A stretch of DNA of 64,000 nt from Anopheles merus (Eukaryota > Arthropoda > Insecta > Diptera > Culicidae): the NCBI RefSeq assembly GCF_017562075.2, contig NC_054084.1, positions 40,702,197 through 40,766,196 of the forward strand. Direction: 5' to 3'. Below are positions 13,061-26,399 of this stretch, piece after piece. Numbering within the stretch: the first letter of the stretch is position 1; each line of letters begins with the position of its first letter. A program made the translations under genes and the position numbers. Below the pieces are notes generated by a model, which was not told the origin of the DNA, did not search any database, and saw only the letters and a program-made list of their open reading frames with translations.

Positions 13061-14960
13061 AGAACATATCCGTGTAAGTATTTTATAGACATAAAGTATG
13101 TTGATATTTATTCTTTTTTTTGTATTACTTATTCATGGTGATCATCTAGGACGATAATTTACTTTATTTTAAAGTGTATTTCAGACTTAAAAATCAAATA
13201 TGTTTTTTACTGATACATTTCTCATAGCCATGTGTAACCATTTCAAATTATATAAAACTATAAAATTTCAACGTATCATAAACAACAGGACCATTATTAT
13301 AATAGATTATTATTTGAGAGGGTAGAGAACTTGGTCGTTAATTACAGAGTAATTCCGTAGAAGTTTCCAAAACTAACTTTAAACTATCATTAAATCTATT
13401 CGCGCTCATTCAAAGAAAGTTTCGAATTTTTGTAGCACTTAAAACAAAAACGGGCACACATAATTTCATTTTTATTTATGCTTTTCGTTAGAATGTTTTC
13501 AAAGACTAATATGTCTCATTTCAAAAATATGTTGCAATTCCTAATTATTTATTTTTGTTTAATGATTTTTTTATTTATTACAATTTATTTTTTTTAACAA
13601 ATGATTGGTCTAATTATTATTAAAAAAAAACAACTAATTTTACATATTTATTTGGTTAACGTTCAAGTTCATTATTCAATAGTAACAACCAAGCTTAACA
13701 GTATGGTACCCACTGTATCATTTCAATATTTTTACATTGTATCGCAAACCCTACTCGCGGCTGTTCTGCAATATCTTCCACATTCAGCACACAAAAAGAA
13801 GACCCTCAACCATAGTGACAGTAATTCATGGCGATAGAAATCTGTACCAAAGTTCCGCCAACACATGGCCAATTCTCGCTGGTCCGATTCTGCCGTCAGT
13901 GCTTCTCCAAAAGCGCCAAACAATTCATGTTGGGCGCAAATTGCATGCTCACCATAGCATAGTCTCCCACCTGGAGATGCTTTACTATGCTCAGTTTTAT
14001 GCTCGAGCAGAGAAGGGCATAGAATAGCGAGAGCGCATATTCAGAGCACCGTTCTCTCGATTCAGTATTCTCACAGCATAAATACATCGTGCCTATCGTG
14101 CATCGTGACCTCCGCTTGAAAGCAATCGCTGTCGTCCCCAAACTACACCCCCTGCCCCCTAGCACACAATCCAAGCGCCAACAGCAGGCAGTGCGTGTAG
14201 CAAGGTGCACTCAGTAACTGGAAATCGTTAACACTAGGTAAAACGATAGAGATGACGATAGAGATTGAAGCACACGCGAATCAATAGCAAACAGAAGTTG
14301 ACCATTGCCATTCACCACAACCTGTCAAAAGCAAATAGACAATTTGAGATGATGCTGTTTGACCATACGAGATGGGCAAGATGTGATGGATGCCAGATGC
14401 AGAAGGAAGAGGGGGTCTAAAAGTATAATCCACATACGAGTGAAAACCTTGGCCTCTCGTGCTGTCGGACCGCGTGATGATTGAAACGTCAAAGACGCGA
14501 TCGCGATCCATATAGGATTACGATCAGGGCCATGTCGACGGCAGTAAACATTGCCCCTGCCCACCCGCACCCGTCCAGTTGATTATCAGCAGCACAAAAA
14601 TCTAATGTCAGCTGCTCCACAATTCACAAACACCTGCAGCCCTTGGCGGGGAGCGTCCCTATCGGGTGCTAAAACATCACATGGGTGTGTTCCCAGGCAC
14701 ACGAGATTATGTTGATACAGCCACCGCTCGACTCAGCCCTAGACGACACAGTCGTTATGGGCTGTAGGACGTTTCGGACAACCGTTTTAGTAGCCATTGG
14801 TAATACAGTGGGTAACAAGCGACGGCGCGGCAGCCAAACAAACCTGTAACGCGCGTAGAGTGAAGGTAACTCCCTCGAAACACGCGTACCGCTTCGCTAA
14901 CATCGTAATCTCCGAAGAGAAACACTCCGAAAGAGAGAGAGAGAGAGCGAGAGAAGTTTT
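13061..14960. other. Intergenic DNA between Wnt and the next transcription unit
   Basis: The left half is strongly AT-rich and empty of convincing frames. From about 13.7 kb the DNA becomes balanced in composition, with short overlapping frames that show no domains. A GAGAGA tract near 14.93-14.95 kb precedes a possible initiator, so this end may include a promoter. Confidence 0.45.
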
Positions 14961-14967
14961 CTTCTCT

Positions 14968-16289
14968 TCAGTGTCCGCTTTCCAGTAGTAAGGTTGAGGT
15001 TCTACGGTGCCGTTTTTCGCGAGGACTGATTATTGTGTTTTCGTTCGCTCGCTGGCATCGAACGCGTTCTTGCGCGATTTTTCCGTTCGCTCGCCGTGTC
15101 GCCCCAGGATTTAGAAATTGTGCTAGCTGTGGAATAAGTGTGTGCGTGTGTGTATTTCTGCTAGTGTTTATAAGTCAGATTTGCTTGCTGCTGTTATTGT
15201 TTTGTGTAGCATTGGAAAACCGTTCCATCCAGGTACGGTGTGCCATCAAGGGGAGTGGGTGGGGAAAAAACAGGAACGGCTCCTTGCAAAGTGGAATCAA
15301 GTTTCGATCGAGAATCTGCACCGAAACCTGCTGCAGTGTGCAATCATTGAAGAGCAAAGTGGTGTACTGCCAGCAAACCTTCAGCGAATTGATCAAAGGA
15401 AACAAGCATCGCAGCAACCAACGCTTCGCAAACTCAATTTGACATGGGAATGGCAATATAGCGGGCAAAAGATGTAACGTTAGTGGCACTTGCACATGTG
15501 GAAAGAAAGTGAAGACTCAGTGGATGCCTGTCGAAGCGATTTCTTTACCTTATGCTGATTCTTTTTGAGTTTTTGCTGCCTTCTTCTCCAAAGGATTTAG
15601 TACTTGAGCGAACGAGCCTTCGTGCGCACTAGTTCCAGTGAACTTGTTAGCAGCCACTCGGTTTTGCGCGCTGTGTCTCCGTATTGCTTTGTGCTTTTTC
15701 CCCCACTCGAACACTCGGTGCAACCTTATGCTCTAGGTACCCATAGATACAGTGGTTGTTTCTGCTTCAGAGCACAGCTTGCTTCCTTTTCCGTACTTGG
15801 TGTGAACGTGATTAATGATACAAATGTGTGACGAGCTTGAAACGTGTCAATGCTGATGGTGGGTGTATCTGCTCTAGTGCTTTAGTGTCCGCTGTAAGGT
15901 GAAGCGGTTTAGCGCTATCGACCAGTGGAGATATAGATACATATTTACTACCCGCAAAGGCTCCCGTGGTGGCTTAGCCGAGGTGGCTTTAATTAAATTA
16001 ACGCAAAGCAAGTTGCCGTGTGCCGAAAAGCTGACAGCGAACCCAGCACCAAACCATCAAAGTGTGTGGCACGCCAAATTGACACCTGGAAGCGAGTAGG
16101 CGCCCCAGGCTTTACCGTTTTGGGTGAAAAATCATTTCACCGAGCGAACGATATAACGCAGACAGGAAGGCGAGAAGTTTTTTTTCCGTTGACCAGCGGC
16201 GAAGGAGGAGGCTTCCCGGAAGACATCCCGCCCGGTCGCTACAGATCTACCATTTCCCGTTCGTGCAACGCTTCGCAGCCAGAGTGAAG
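14968..16289 (+). promoter_or_regulatory. Leader-like untranslated exon ending in a splice donor
   Basis: GA-rich DNA is followed by TCAGTG at 14968-14973, which fits the arthropod initiator TCAGT. About 1.3 kb of GC-richer DNA with only short frames follows and ends in GAAG/GTAAATG, a plausible splice donor with the exon ending at 16289. No coding gene is found directly downstream until the transporter exons. It could be an upstream non-coding first exon of the NDAE1-type gene, with translation starting at the internal ATGATG of the exon at 36360, or the start of a non-coding RNA. This is inference. Confidence 0.3.
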
Positions 16290-19200
16290 GTAAATGTGGA
16301 ATAGGCGAAAAAGTTCACTTTCCGATTTGTTGCTTCTTTTCTTTTTTCCCTTTTATTTAATGACCAAAAATAGCCACACGGTTCTGACTTTGGTTCGGTG
16401 GCCAAAGTGGGAAAAGGTCCATCGATAAAATATTTTGCTAATTCACAGTATCCGCTAAAAGGGATCGAAGCAGGAGGATTCGTTTTCCGTTATGACGCAC
16501 TGCCAGGAAGGATGCTTTCAGCGCAACACACACACACAAAATCCAATACAATAAGTCACTCGATATTTAACCACTTGAAGCAATGTCCCTAAATAAAAAA
16601 GGGACAATGGAAAATGGAGGCAAAAATATTTGCCGTCCATCAACAGTGGAAATAGAAGCTTCCATCTTGCACATCCACTGCGGGTATTTTCCGATGGCGC
16701 ATTCACCAGTTTCTCTCCATCCCGATTCACTTCTCCACTGCTCAGCGTAGGTGGAGAGAGCTGGCTTCTGTCCCGGTTGATGGCCGATGAGTGGTTTTAA
16801 TACGAAGATCCGCACCGAGTTTGCTGAGCCATGTAGCTCTTGTTGCTTGTTTTAATCCTCAACATCAACAGTAGTTGAAAACTCGCCCATGTTCTTCTGT
16901 GTACTGTACCTAACTACGGGCTTCAATTTAAAGGGAGCTTTTTTCCCTGGCACACACCATAGAAAAAAATGGTTCTATTAAAGTGTTTGTAAAAGAATAA
17001 AATTAATTTACCGTAAGGCTTTCTCTGTTGTTTACGCTGGTCAACGTGTGCACGCTGTGCTTTATATTGTACAAACTGCAACAGCAAACCCTTGTCTTGT
17101 CGCTAAAGGGCACACGGAGGCAGCAGGTACGATGATGTGCAAACAATTGCACCACCCGGACAGCTTTCGCTCGCGGTTAGACCCTCACGCAGTGGTACCG
17201 CGGCATCATTTGCATGGGCATAAAACCGGAATTTAGACCCCCCGCAGGTACGGGTGTAATAATGCAAGGTGCATGTGCAGGTTCACGAGTTTGCTGCACC
17301 ACTAACCCGATGTAATGAATGGCTTAATAACTCCGTTCCGTGAATAGGTGGTTGTGTGGTTGGATTGAATTGTTGTGGCGCGTGTAAAGTGGAGCAGAAT
17401 CCATCCCGGACTGGAATGCACCCGTATGTATAGAACGTTCCCACGTGATTTGATTTGCGCGTGTATTTTTTATGCATACCCTTTTTATGCATGTCACTGT
17501 TTCTAGAGCTCTCCGGAGGAAGCTTTTAGCTATGGGGCAGTGGATGTGTGTCTATTTACTATTTTCAATCTGTCGTAAGTTATTGTTTGCCCTCTCTCGG
17601 CCACAGACATAAACAACAACGCCATTTCAAAAATAACGCATTACGAATAGTGTCACTCTACGACCATCGAATCGCAGTCACTATTGGAGCGACAGCTCAA
17701 ATATGGACAGTAATAGGGTGCCCGTTTAATCTGGCAAATGTCATACCGAGTGGAGTGAAAGAAGAGGGGACCTTCAAACCCGACGTCAACTAACGTCACA
17801 CCACGTACCGCCGATGATTATACAGCGATTGAAGAAGGTAGAGGAAGTTTGGATTGATTCGGTATGATGATGCATCAAATCTGTGCCAACGGCGGATACA
17901 ACTTTGGTGATTGATGTTGAGATTTTATCTGCTTATGATTGAAACTGTGATGGCATGATCCCATTGCTTCTACTGATTGATTCTAAAGCGCATGGCACAC
18001 AGCGAATGAAGGTCGATGCAGCTTCCTCTACCGAGGACATCTCGTCTCATAACGTAAATGTCTCGCCATACATTTAGCAGCACGTCGTGTGCTGATAAGG
18101 GCTTAGGGTAATGGGAGAAGTTGGACAGAGAGTGGGAACCATTCGACGCTTGCCGTAAGCGTACCTTCTCGGGTTATGCTAATCGATGGCACCATAAAAT
18201 GTATCAACTATTCCGAGTCACCGAAGTTCTCTTATTGCAGCCTGAGGTGCGTGCAACCAAGCACAACACCAAACATCTTGTTAGATTGCCGTATTGCCAG
18301 CTATGCACAAGTTTAAGCTTTTACTCATAGTTGATATTGTACGACAGCCAACAAAAAGTCGGATATGGAAATGATGGCAATCAGCTGCAGCAAGTGGCGC
18401 TTTGCAAGGCAGATGAAAATGTATTACAGTGCGCCTCCATTGTCCGATGTAAATTGTCTGTGTCTAACTTGCGTTTTCTTCCATTTAACAGGCTTCAATC
18501 CATGATAATCGCGAAAGACAATAGGACGGATATTTTTAGTTAAGAATGTCTTCCTCTCCTATCATTTCCAGTTTCACGTTTTTGCTTTATTCTAATAGCT
18601 TTCGGACGTAGAGATTATTCAGGTTATTTACAGAACAACAATTATTGTGCTTTTGAAAGGAAGAAAACGCTGATTATTAAGTAGTGTTGGCACATACCCT
18701 TGGGATTATTATCGATTTGGGCTTCGTTTGTATAAACATCATTCGTTGCGAATTGTTTCTAGACGGTAAACTACATATTCTTTCTTAGAGAAGGATGTAA
18801 CTGTCAGATATCAGTGTGATGGCTTGTCGAACAAATCCGTTTGCTGGATATCTCATAAGCACAGGAATCACCATCCACGCATTATATATCTTGTGTCAAT
18901 CCATAATACAATAAAGACTCAACGATGTCGGGCATTGTAATAAAATCGCTGCAAAAGTAATATTGCGTCTGAATCGACTGGAACAAATTCCAATGTCATA
19001 TTCCCGATTTACTAGCTTTAATATTGATTGAGCTTTAATATCCTCCAATGATACTGCCATTCATACCGAAAAATCTCAGTGCAAAGTCACAGCATAGAAG
19101 AGCGTGAATAGGACACAAAGAAAAAGATCTTACCCCGTACAACCGATAGCTACTTCTGCACCTTTTCGCTGCGATGCACTCGTCCTTCTTAGAGATATCG

Positions 19201-22200
19201 TCCGTCACTCACCGTCCCATCTTGACAACAGCGCCTGGAGTGTCTTAACGAGCTAATATTTGCACACAGAAACAGCACAACACAAAGAAAAGCAAGATGC
19301 TGCACACAGCCGCACCGCACCCCAAAAGATGAAAGATGCTCCCCGGTTCTCGACCCTAGTCCACAACAGATTCCAACCACTCGACGACATAGGGAGGTCA
19401 AGCAAATCTATTTTCGGTTTTGCTTTCCCTTTGCCTAACCTTTCCGTCACCGGAGGACGTGTACCAGCTCCGGCGTATAGTATAATATAGTTCTCTTCAT
19501 CAGCATCAACATCATCAACTTCCCACTTTCGCAGCTCCGCACTGTTTGACTAACCGTTTGACCATCTTCCGTCCATAGACACACACCGACGAACAGCGAA
19601 GACGACGTCCTTCGTGCGACAAACAATCGGCACACGACCCCAACGCGCTGCGGAGTTATGCTGGAACCCGAACGCATAACTCTAGCCCGGTCCCCATGGC
19701 CCATGTCTATGTTATTCTTTTGCTCATGCTCTAGCACAAACATACGTCTTGTATCTCCTTCCGCCCACCACGCACCTTTCACCCAGCAGTACAGCTGCCT
19801 TTCGAGAGAAATCTTTAATACAATTTTTCATTCCATTTCCTCGAGCTGTCGTCCAAACTATTGCTTTTTCTTCGTTCTTTTTTCCAACCATTGGATGTTT
19901 GGTGAAGCATCATGATGATTATTCATTCGGGCCGATGGTGTCAGCATAGGAAAGGTGCTGTATGTATGTTTGCGTGACCATCGTTGTGACCTTCTTGTCA
20001 CATGAGGACCGGAGAGTTTCTGTTGGTTCACGACACTGGTTGACAGATAAGAAGGCATCCGTGGTATCATAAATAAATTCATGCTCTCGGTTAACATTAA
20101 TCGGGTTGCATTGGGTCCGCAAACACTTGGTCACTTGATGTTGGGTGCAATGCTGGCCCGGGGTTCAACAGTTGATTAAGTTGTATTTGCTTTGCGCATT
20201 TGCTCATGATAACAAACGATGCAGCAATATGCACGACCATATATTGTCTCATCAAACTGAACTAGATTACACGATACGATGACCTTAAATCAGGCTGTGC
20301 AAAGCTGTACGTGCACCATCAAGTGTACAGCTTTTGTATGTGTGTTGTCCCTCTATTATAAACCATTCAATATCGGCTGCATTATGAGACACACTTAACA
20401 CTCAGCAATGTTGATGGGGTGGAAATGGTGTCACTGATTACTTATTTTTTATGGTACTTCGCGTATTTTTCATCTCGCTATACACCTTTCGCTTTAGCAA
20501 CGGGTCACTGCATACTACGCAGGATTGCGTTTAATTGAAGGGTTATTAAAAAAATCCCTCTCCCACCATGGCTTTAACCACAGCGTGTGTAATCCACCAT
20601 CAAGCAACGGCAACAACAACACCGTAGCATAAGCTTCAGTATGATTTAAAACGATAGCTGAGCGGTGTGACACGTTCCTTTGCCTTACCTTGATGGCTTT
20701 GCGAGCAGATTTCACGTGACTGACTGGTGGGAAAAAATGGTAGCCGAACGGAACGGTAACGCTGTGCTGATAAAACATTCAGCAGATCGATCGAGTGGTC
20801 AATTTAGCGGTCCGATAGGCTATTTTAAGCTTGCTTTATGCTCACTGCAGTGAGCCATAAGTCAGTACAGCTAAACACGTTCAATTTGACATAGATAGTG
20901 ATTGGACTACTAGAATATCTATCTTTGCTTATCTGCTACAATTAATTGAATTATTCTTTTTATCAAATTTACTCTATTAACTACCGGCGACATTGTTTCT
21001 CCAAAGCATCGTAAAGTTGGGAAGGCCACGGTTTGATATTCACAACCAGATAACGTGATAAAGTGACGGCCCAGGCATACACAGCGAAATTCTATTGAAA
21101 AATAGCTCCAATTATAGCACACGCCTCGAGCCATTAAAGTGTCTAGCGGCACAGATCGTTTCCAGTTCGTCTAATCATATCTTGCCCGTAAGGTTTGCAT
21201 TAAAATGAACTCCAATTAGATCACACCTCCAGACGCGCTCACGGAGCGGTCACCTTCACCAGCGGCAAACTTTTGCCTAACCTCGCGGCATACAGAATCT
21301 ATGCGCGGCCGGCGAATGTCTACCTACTCCCGTAAGATTTGCCCTTTCGCATATATTTGGTGACCCACGCACAGCGGTACACATACTCGCGCACTCGCGA
21401 ATACAGGCTCGTGGGGCCAATTTTGCTGAATGAAAGTTTAATTAACTCGGCCCGTCTATGAGAAGCTGCTGGAGTGAACGGAAAGATTGCCCTAGATTAG
21501 AGCACAACCCGAGACGTGTTGACCTGTCTGGTACCGAGGGGGATACGCAAGATTTGCGTACGTAGGGCTATGCAAATTGCGGTGACTCTATCATATGTGA
21601 CCAGCAGGACACATGCACACACTCCGCTTACCGTACTAGAAATAGAACTGTGGATTTGAATATGAAGAGCAATCGTGTATGCCTTCTTGAATGGGCGCGT
21701 TTGGTTCGTCTTGAACGGTACATCTCACATCTATGCACGGTTCGGTACCCATAAGTCCCCCGTTAAGCCCGTGGTGCTTCAGAACGATATCTTTTGTTCG
21801 AAGAGTTACATCTTACACCGTATAGTCACGGCCACGGTAAGCTTCTTTTCCGTGATGACACTGCAACGAAACAGGGACACACATCACGGTGCCGTGGTAT
21901 GATTGAGCGTGATGCACCTAACCGTACATGGCGCAATACAGTCCTTGAAGCGATTGAATAGATGCGCTTTTCAAGGATAAAGGCCACAAGTCATTCGTGT
22001 TCAAGAGGGATAAGGGTAAACCAGTTCGGTGCATCGCTTGTCACTTGTGCCATAAAGTTTTGTTTGTGAGGGTATGCTGAAATGAACAAAGTGGTCGTAT
22101 TATTGGGATTATGAGCGATATAATTCTTCGTGCATACATCATGTAATAAATATTCATATTTATTTCATTCTACTCATTGTTAAAACAATAGTAATTCTAG

Positions 22201-22786
22201 TGATACCTATCTTCACTGTCCTTTTTCTACACTTGACACTTAATCTGTGACAATTTTGTATTTTCGATCCTTTATGACATGACGCTCAATGTTAGTAACT
22301 ATTTTTTTAATGTCATAATTGAGGGACACTTTTCTTAAAACAATTACATTATTACAGCACACTTTTTCGGTCACTCAAGCCACTAGTCCACTTGACTTTA
22401 TATACCAGAGAAAGTGTGCCGATGTCTTGCGATTAAACCACGCCCAATCGTTAAATTTTGGTACAGAGAATCGTTAATCGAGTGTGAAAACTGTCGAAGC
22501 TAAAGTGACGAAATCATCAATTGAAAAGGAAAAATAACATGGATGTTTTAGAGATTCCTGTTAATCTTTGCACCTCTAAAAAAAAAACAAAGATGCATTT
22601 AGTCGAGAAAGTTCACTTTTCGTAAGCTTTGCTGCTTGTTTTACTAAACTACAAGTAAATGGTTAAATATGTCATCTTACAATTCTCAATTCTGTTAGAT
22701 CCTTTGTTTCTCTTTCCCGTAACTTTATACACCCATCTCCCATATCCTTAGTACATGGCACAGCTAATTTGCGTAAATGGTTTAGT
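16290..22786. other. Long non-coding stretch, no gene seen
   Basis: About 6.5 kb without a convincing coding exon. Frames of 60-110 codons occur on both strands but overlap each other, lack domain motifs and show no consistent splice-site pairs. It would be intronic if the leader-like exon at 15-16.3 kb belongs to the transporter locus, otherwise intergenic. Confidence 0.5.
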
Positions 22787-22789
22787 TAA

Positions 22790-22953
22790 GGCTGCGCTCT
22801 GGCACCAATCGAACACGATATCCGACTCGAACAAACCCATGTAATCATATGGAGGTGCACTGTCAGACACAAACAAACAAACAAGACAAACATGTCAAAT
22901 CCCATACATTTTTCATGTTCGATGTCGTGTTCGATTGGTGCTAGAGCACCGGG
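22790..22953. mobile_element. Harbinger-like MITE (164 bp)
   Basis: The ends form inverted repeats: the left starts GGCTGCGCTCTGGCACCAAT and the right, reverse-complemented, CCCGGTGCTCTAGCACCAAT; both continue CGAACACGA. The repeats are about 35 bp with a few mismatches. TAA flanks the element on both sides (22787-22789 and 22954-22956). The core GAGGTGCACTGTCAGACACA is shared with the 672-bp element at 1664, so both belong to one family. It has no coding capacity. Confidence 0.85.
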
Positions 22954-22956
22954 TAA

Positions 22957-25900
22957 GTTAGGACTAAAAGTATTATTTAGCCTAACGAAATGAGATGTGA
23001 TCATAAAACAACGAACTAAATAATTGTGCTTCCTTTTCTTGTATCAAAGTCTTTAAAAAATAAAAATTTTGCATGGTAAATCGCATGCGTAAGTGTTGAC
23101 AGTGCAAAGGGAACATTAGACCAGCAACTAGATGTACTTGGCAGGTGCAAGTTTTATAAGGTACCTGAGCGATATTAAGCTGTGACAACAATAATTATGT
23201 TTTTGTTCTAATGTTGGCTACATGAAAAGAACATGCCGTCTACTGTGTGTAATCTTGGTATGTTGAAATTGCTAGCAAAACGTAGCAAATAACATTAATT
23301 TCTCTGTAACAATGATACATCGTTTCATTGCATAATGTTTTTCATTTATGATTTGCAATTGATTTGCGAAGCAAGGTTTTTATCATTGCTTTTCACACAC
23401 AGTACGGATGATGAATTGCACGAAAAGTACACTTTTACTAGCGCATTCGCTTCGTATTAGCTAACCAGTGGCTGCATATGATGGGCAGGTTTATTGATTT
23501 TATTTGCATTTGACGGGTTTCATACTGCTATACAGTGCGCTCATTAGATCGATTGCTTCTGACGTTTTAGTCTACGCACACAGTGGCTCTCTTTTCATGT
23601 GACAACTAACAAGTAATAACCGATCACCATGAAAAAAACCTCCATCCCAATAAGATGGAATTTTGATAAGAATTATATTTATAGCATTCTCCCAAATAAT
23701 GCGGTACGTCACCCACTACTTTATTTACACAAAAATCTCCGCCAAAGAATACTGTTTACCGATTGAAATCGCTCATCAACTCAAAATGTGTATGTGTGTG
23801 TTAGGTTTTTTTTCGTTAATCAATCTCAAAATGTGATGATGCTGATGACGATGATGGTAGTGGTAAAGTATACGCCAAACCACCCACACCAATATTTCCT
23901 TCGATGAGTGTTATTTGCTTTGTTTATAATAAACTTCTCTCCAACTGTTTCATTCCCATCTCGCTCATCGGGTAAGTAATGGGGAAAAATGGGAATTTTT
24001 TTAAAGAACATCCACCCTCCCGCGTGTCTTCTCGCAGGCACCTGAAATTAATTACACCAAACACAACGAGATTCGATACCAGCGTCAGTCACATACTATC
24101 AATTTTCCTTAGTAAAGCTCTACTGTGTTATGCCTTCATATTCAGCTCACGTGGAAAAGCCCGCTAGAGCCGCGATGAACACTTGTTCCCAACAGCACAA
24201 TCTGAAGGTGTATGATTTGCTTATTAGCTCTGGCGCTTACGGGCACGAGTTTAACGGAGGAAGAGGATGTTTAATTATTCGATTAAACCCTAAGCGTGAA
24301 TGAAGTAAAACCTCCCGGGGAACCCGTAATAATGTCATTGTTGTTTGGCATCACAATGCAAGGTAAAAGGGCGCTACATAGGGGCACATTTTCCAGCGTG
24401 GGATATTGCAGATTCCATACGAAACCTCTGCTTCTATCGCGTTAAACACTTTGATAAGGCTTCTCGAAGTTGGTTATGGTATAATTTAATGAATAACTTT
24501 TTTACATTACCTAACTTCAACCATTGAGTAAAATTTTTCACTGGCACAGCGTTTTTAGATGATAGAAAAGGGATCGATAATTGTATCCATACTTTTCATC
24601 CGGCTGTTAATTATGGTAATATCGGCAAGTATGAATAATAGATCTGATAGACATTTTAATTGCTTCCTGCTTTCAGTAAAACACGTGTACCGTTTCCAAG
24701 TGACTTCCCCACTACTAGGATGCCACTTTTTTATTGATTTTACCAAACCTCGTCGACATTATCCTAAATGGGCAATAATTTCCCTGTAACTATCGGCTCA
24801 TTCATCCGTCTAATTTTCGTTTTCCGCAGTAAACAGTCTGAGCGAGCGATGCGGCATAGCCCGAAAGTCTAAAAGATGAAAAACTATTTCCACTCTTTTT
24901 CGTACACACACCATACCCGTACCATTTTTTGTTGTTAACCAGCCAACGTTGCTTCCGTGTCACCCTGTACTTTCTTCGGCTTCGGCCATATGATTCGTTG
25001 CGCGGTAACACTCACACAGCTATACTAACTACACCACTATCTATCGCACCCACAATCGCAACGGAACAGCGGAAGGGTGCGTATGTAGAGCTGTAGCTAG
25101 GTGGTGTTAGTAGCTTCACCCCCTTTTTCGCTGTAGGGGCGCTCTCAATACTGCTGATGGAATGAAAATTGTAGCATAAATGCTGCGATGCTAAGGATTG
25201 GGCACGTAGCAACAGTGAGTGATGAATTTAGCTTTCATTGCACGAAAATTTTTTGTTTATGTTTAAGACATTTTTGGAAAAAAATATATTTCAGCTTAAA
25301 AGCTCTCAGCTGATAAATTAGGTAACTATTAAATATTTTGCAAACAAAAAATTAACTAAAAATTCATTAACTTATTCATTAAAAATTAATTAACAATTCA
25401 CAACACAGTTACTCTTAATGAATTATTGTAAATCGAAAATATAGATCTGAAGTTTGCAAACATTTAGGAGAAGTAAGGTAATTGTTAGATAAAATCATTT
25501 AATTTCCTAACAAAAAGTTGAACAGGCAGTAAATCAGCCCATCGCTATAATTTATGGCTTTTATGGCGCTTTACTTTATTACATTGTCAACCATAATTAT
25601 ATAAATAGTCGCGTTTTTGTCCATATAAATAGTTGGATAGATCAAATTACGATGTTTAAAGTAAACGAAGTGGATGACGATTGTTACGGATTGAAAAAAA
25701 TACTAGATAAATTTACTAAAACGTTTAAGTTAAACCTGTGTATATATCGTTATTCTGTGGTTGAGATTTTGATCTTGATTTATTAGCTATTCTCTGTTTT
25801 TCTGCTGTTTGCAAGGTATATAATGCGTTTCACATAGTTTTTGCTTATCTGCATAAGCGCTCTTTAAAGATTATATTTCTGGTTATTTGAGTTCATGAAA

Positions 25901-26390
25901 CGTTGGTGTTATATGATTTTTTTCTTTACTATTAGTGTAAAAAAATATCCATACTTGATCTTATTTATAATGTATATATCATTCTTTTCGTAAATGAATC
26001 TAAAAATTAATTTAATGATATTGTTTTATTGTTATTTTAGGATTTTTTTTTCGTTGCAATCATCATTGCTATTAGATTTGTTAATGGCAAATTTATAACA
26101 TCTTAGCACAGAGTATTATGTAAATATTTTACAGATTAGATATTGCTGACTACCATTGAGAGACTATCACAAAATTCCAGTCTACTCCAAACCTAGTTAA
26201 AATAGTGTTGCTTTATTTTAATAGCTTAATGCATTTCTTAGCCCAGAAATCTGAATATAATTAGCTTGTAATCATTAACATAATAAACAATACTTTTGTA
26301 ATACAATTTATTATCATGCATATTGAACGCAATAACCATTTTTATGAATAAAATTTACTATATCTGCATAAATTAACAATGTGCAATTCT
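22957..26390. other. Non-coding AT-rich stretch
   Basis: No coding exon is supported. The part from 25.25 to 26.37 kb is particularly AT-rich, with many ATTAA and TTTATT runs. Nothing in it resembles an RNA gene or a conserved domain. Confidence 0.55.
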
Positions 26391-26399
26391 TCACGCATG

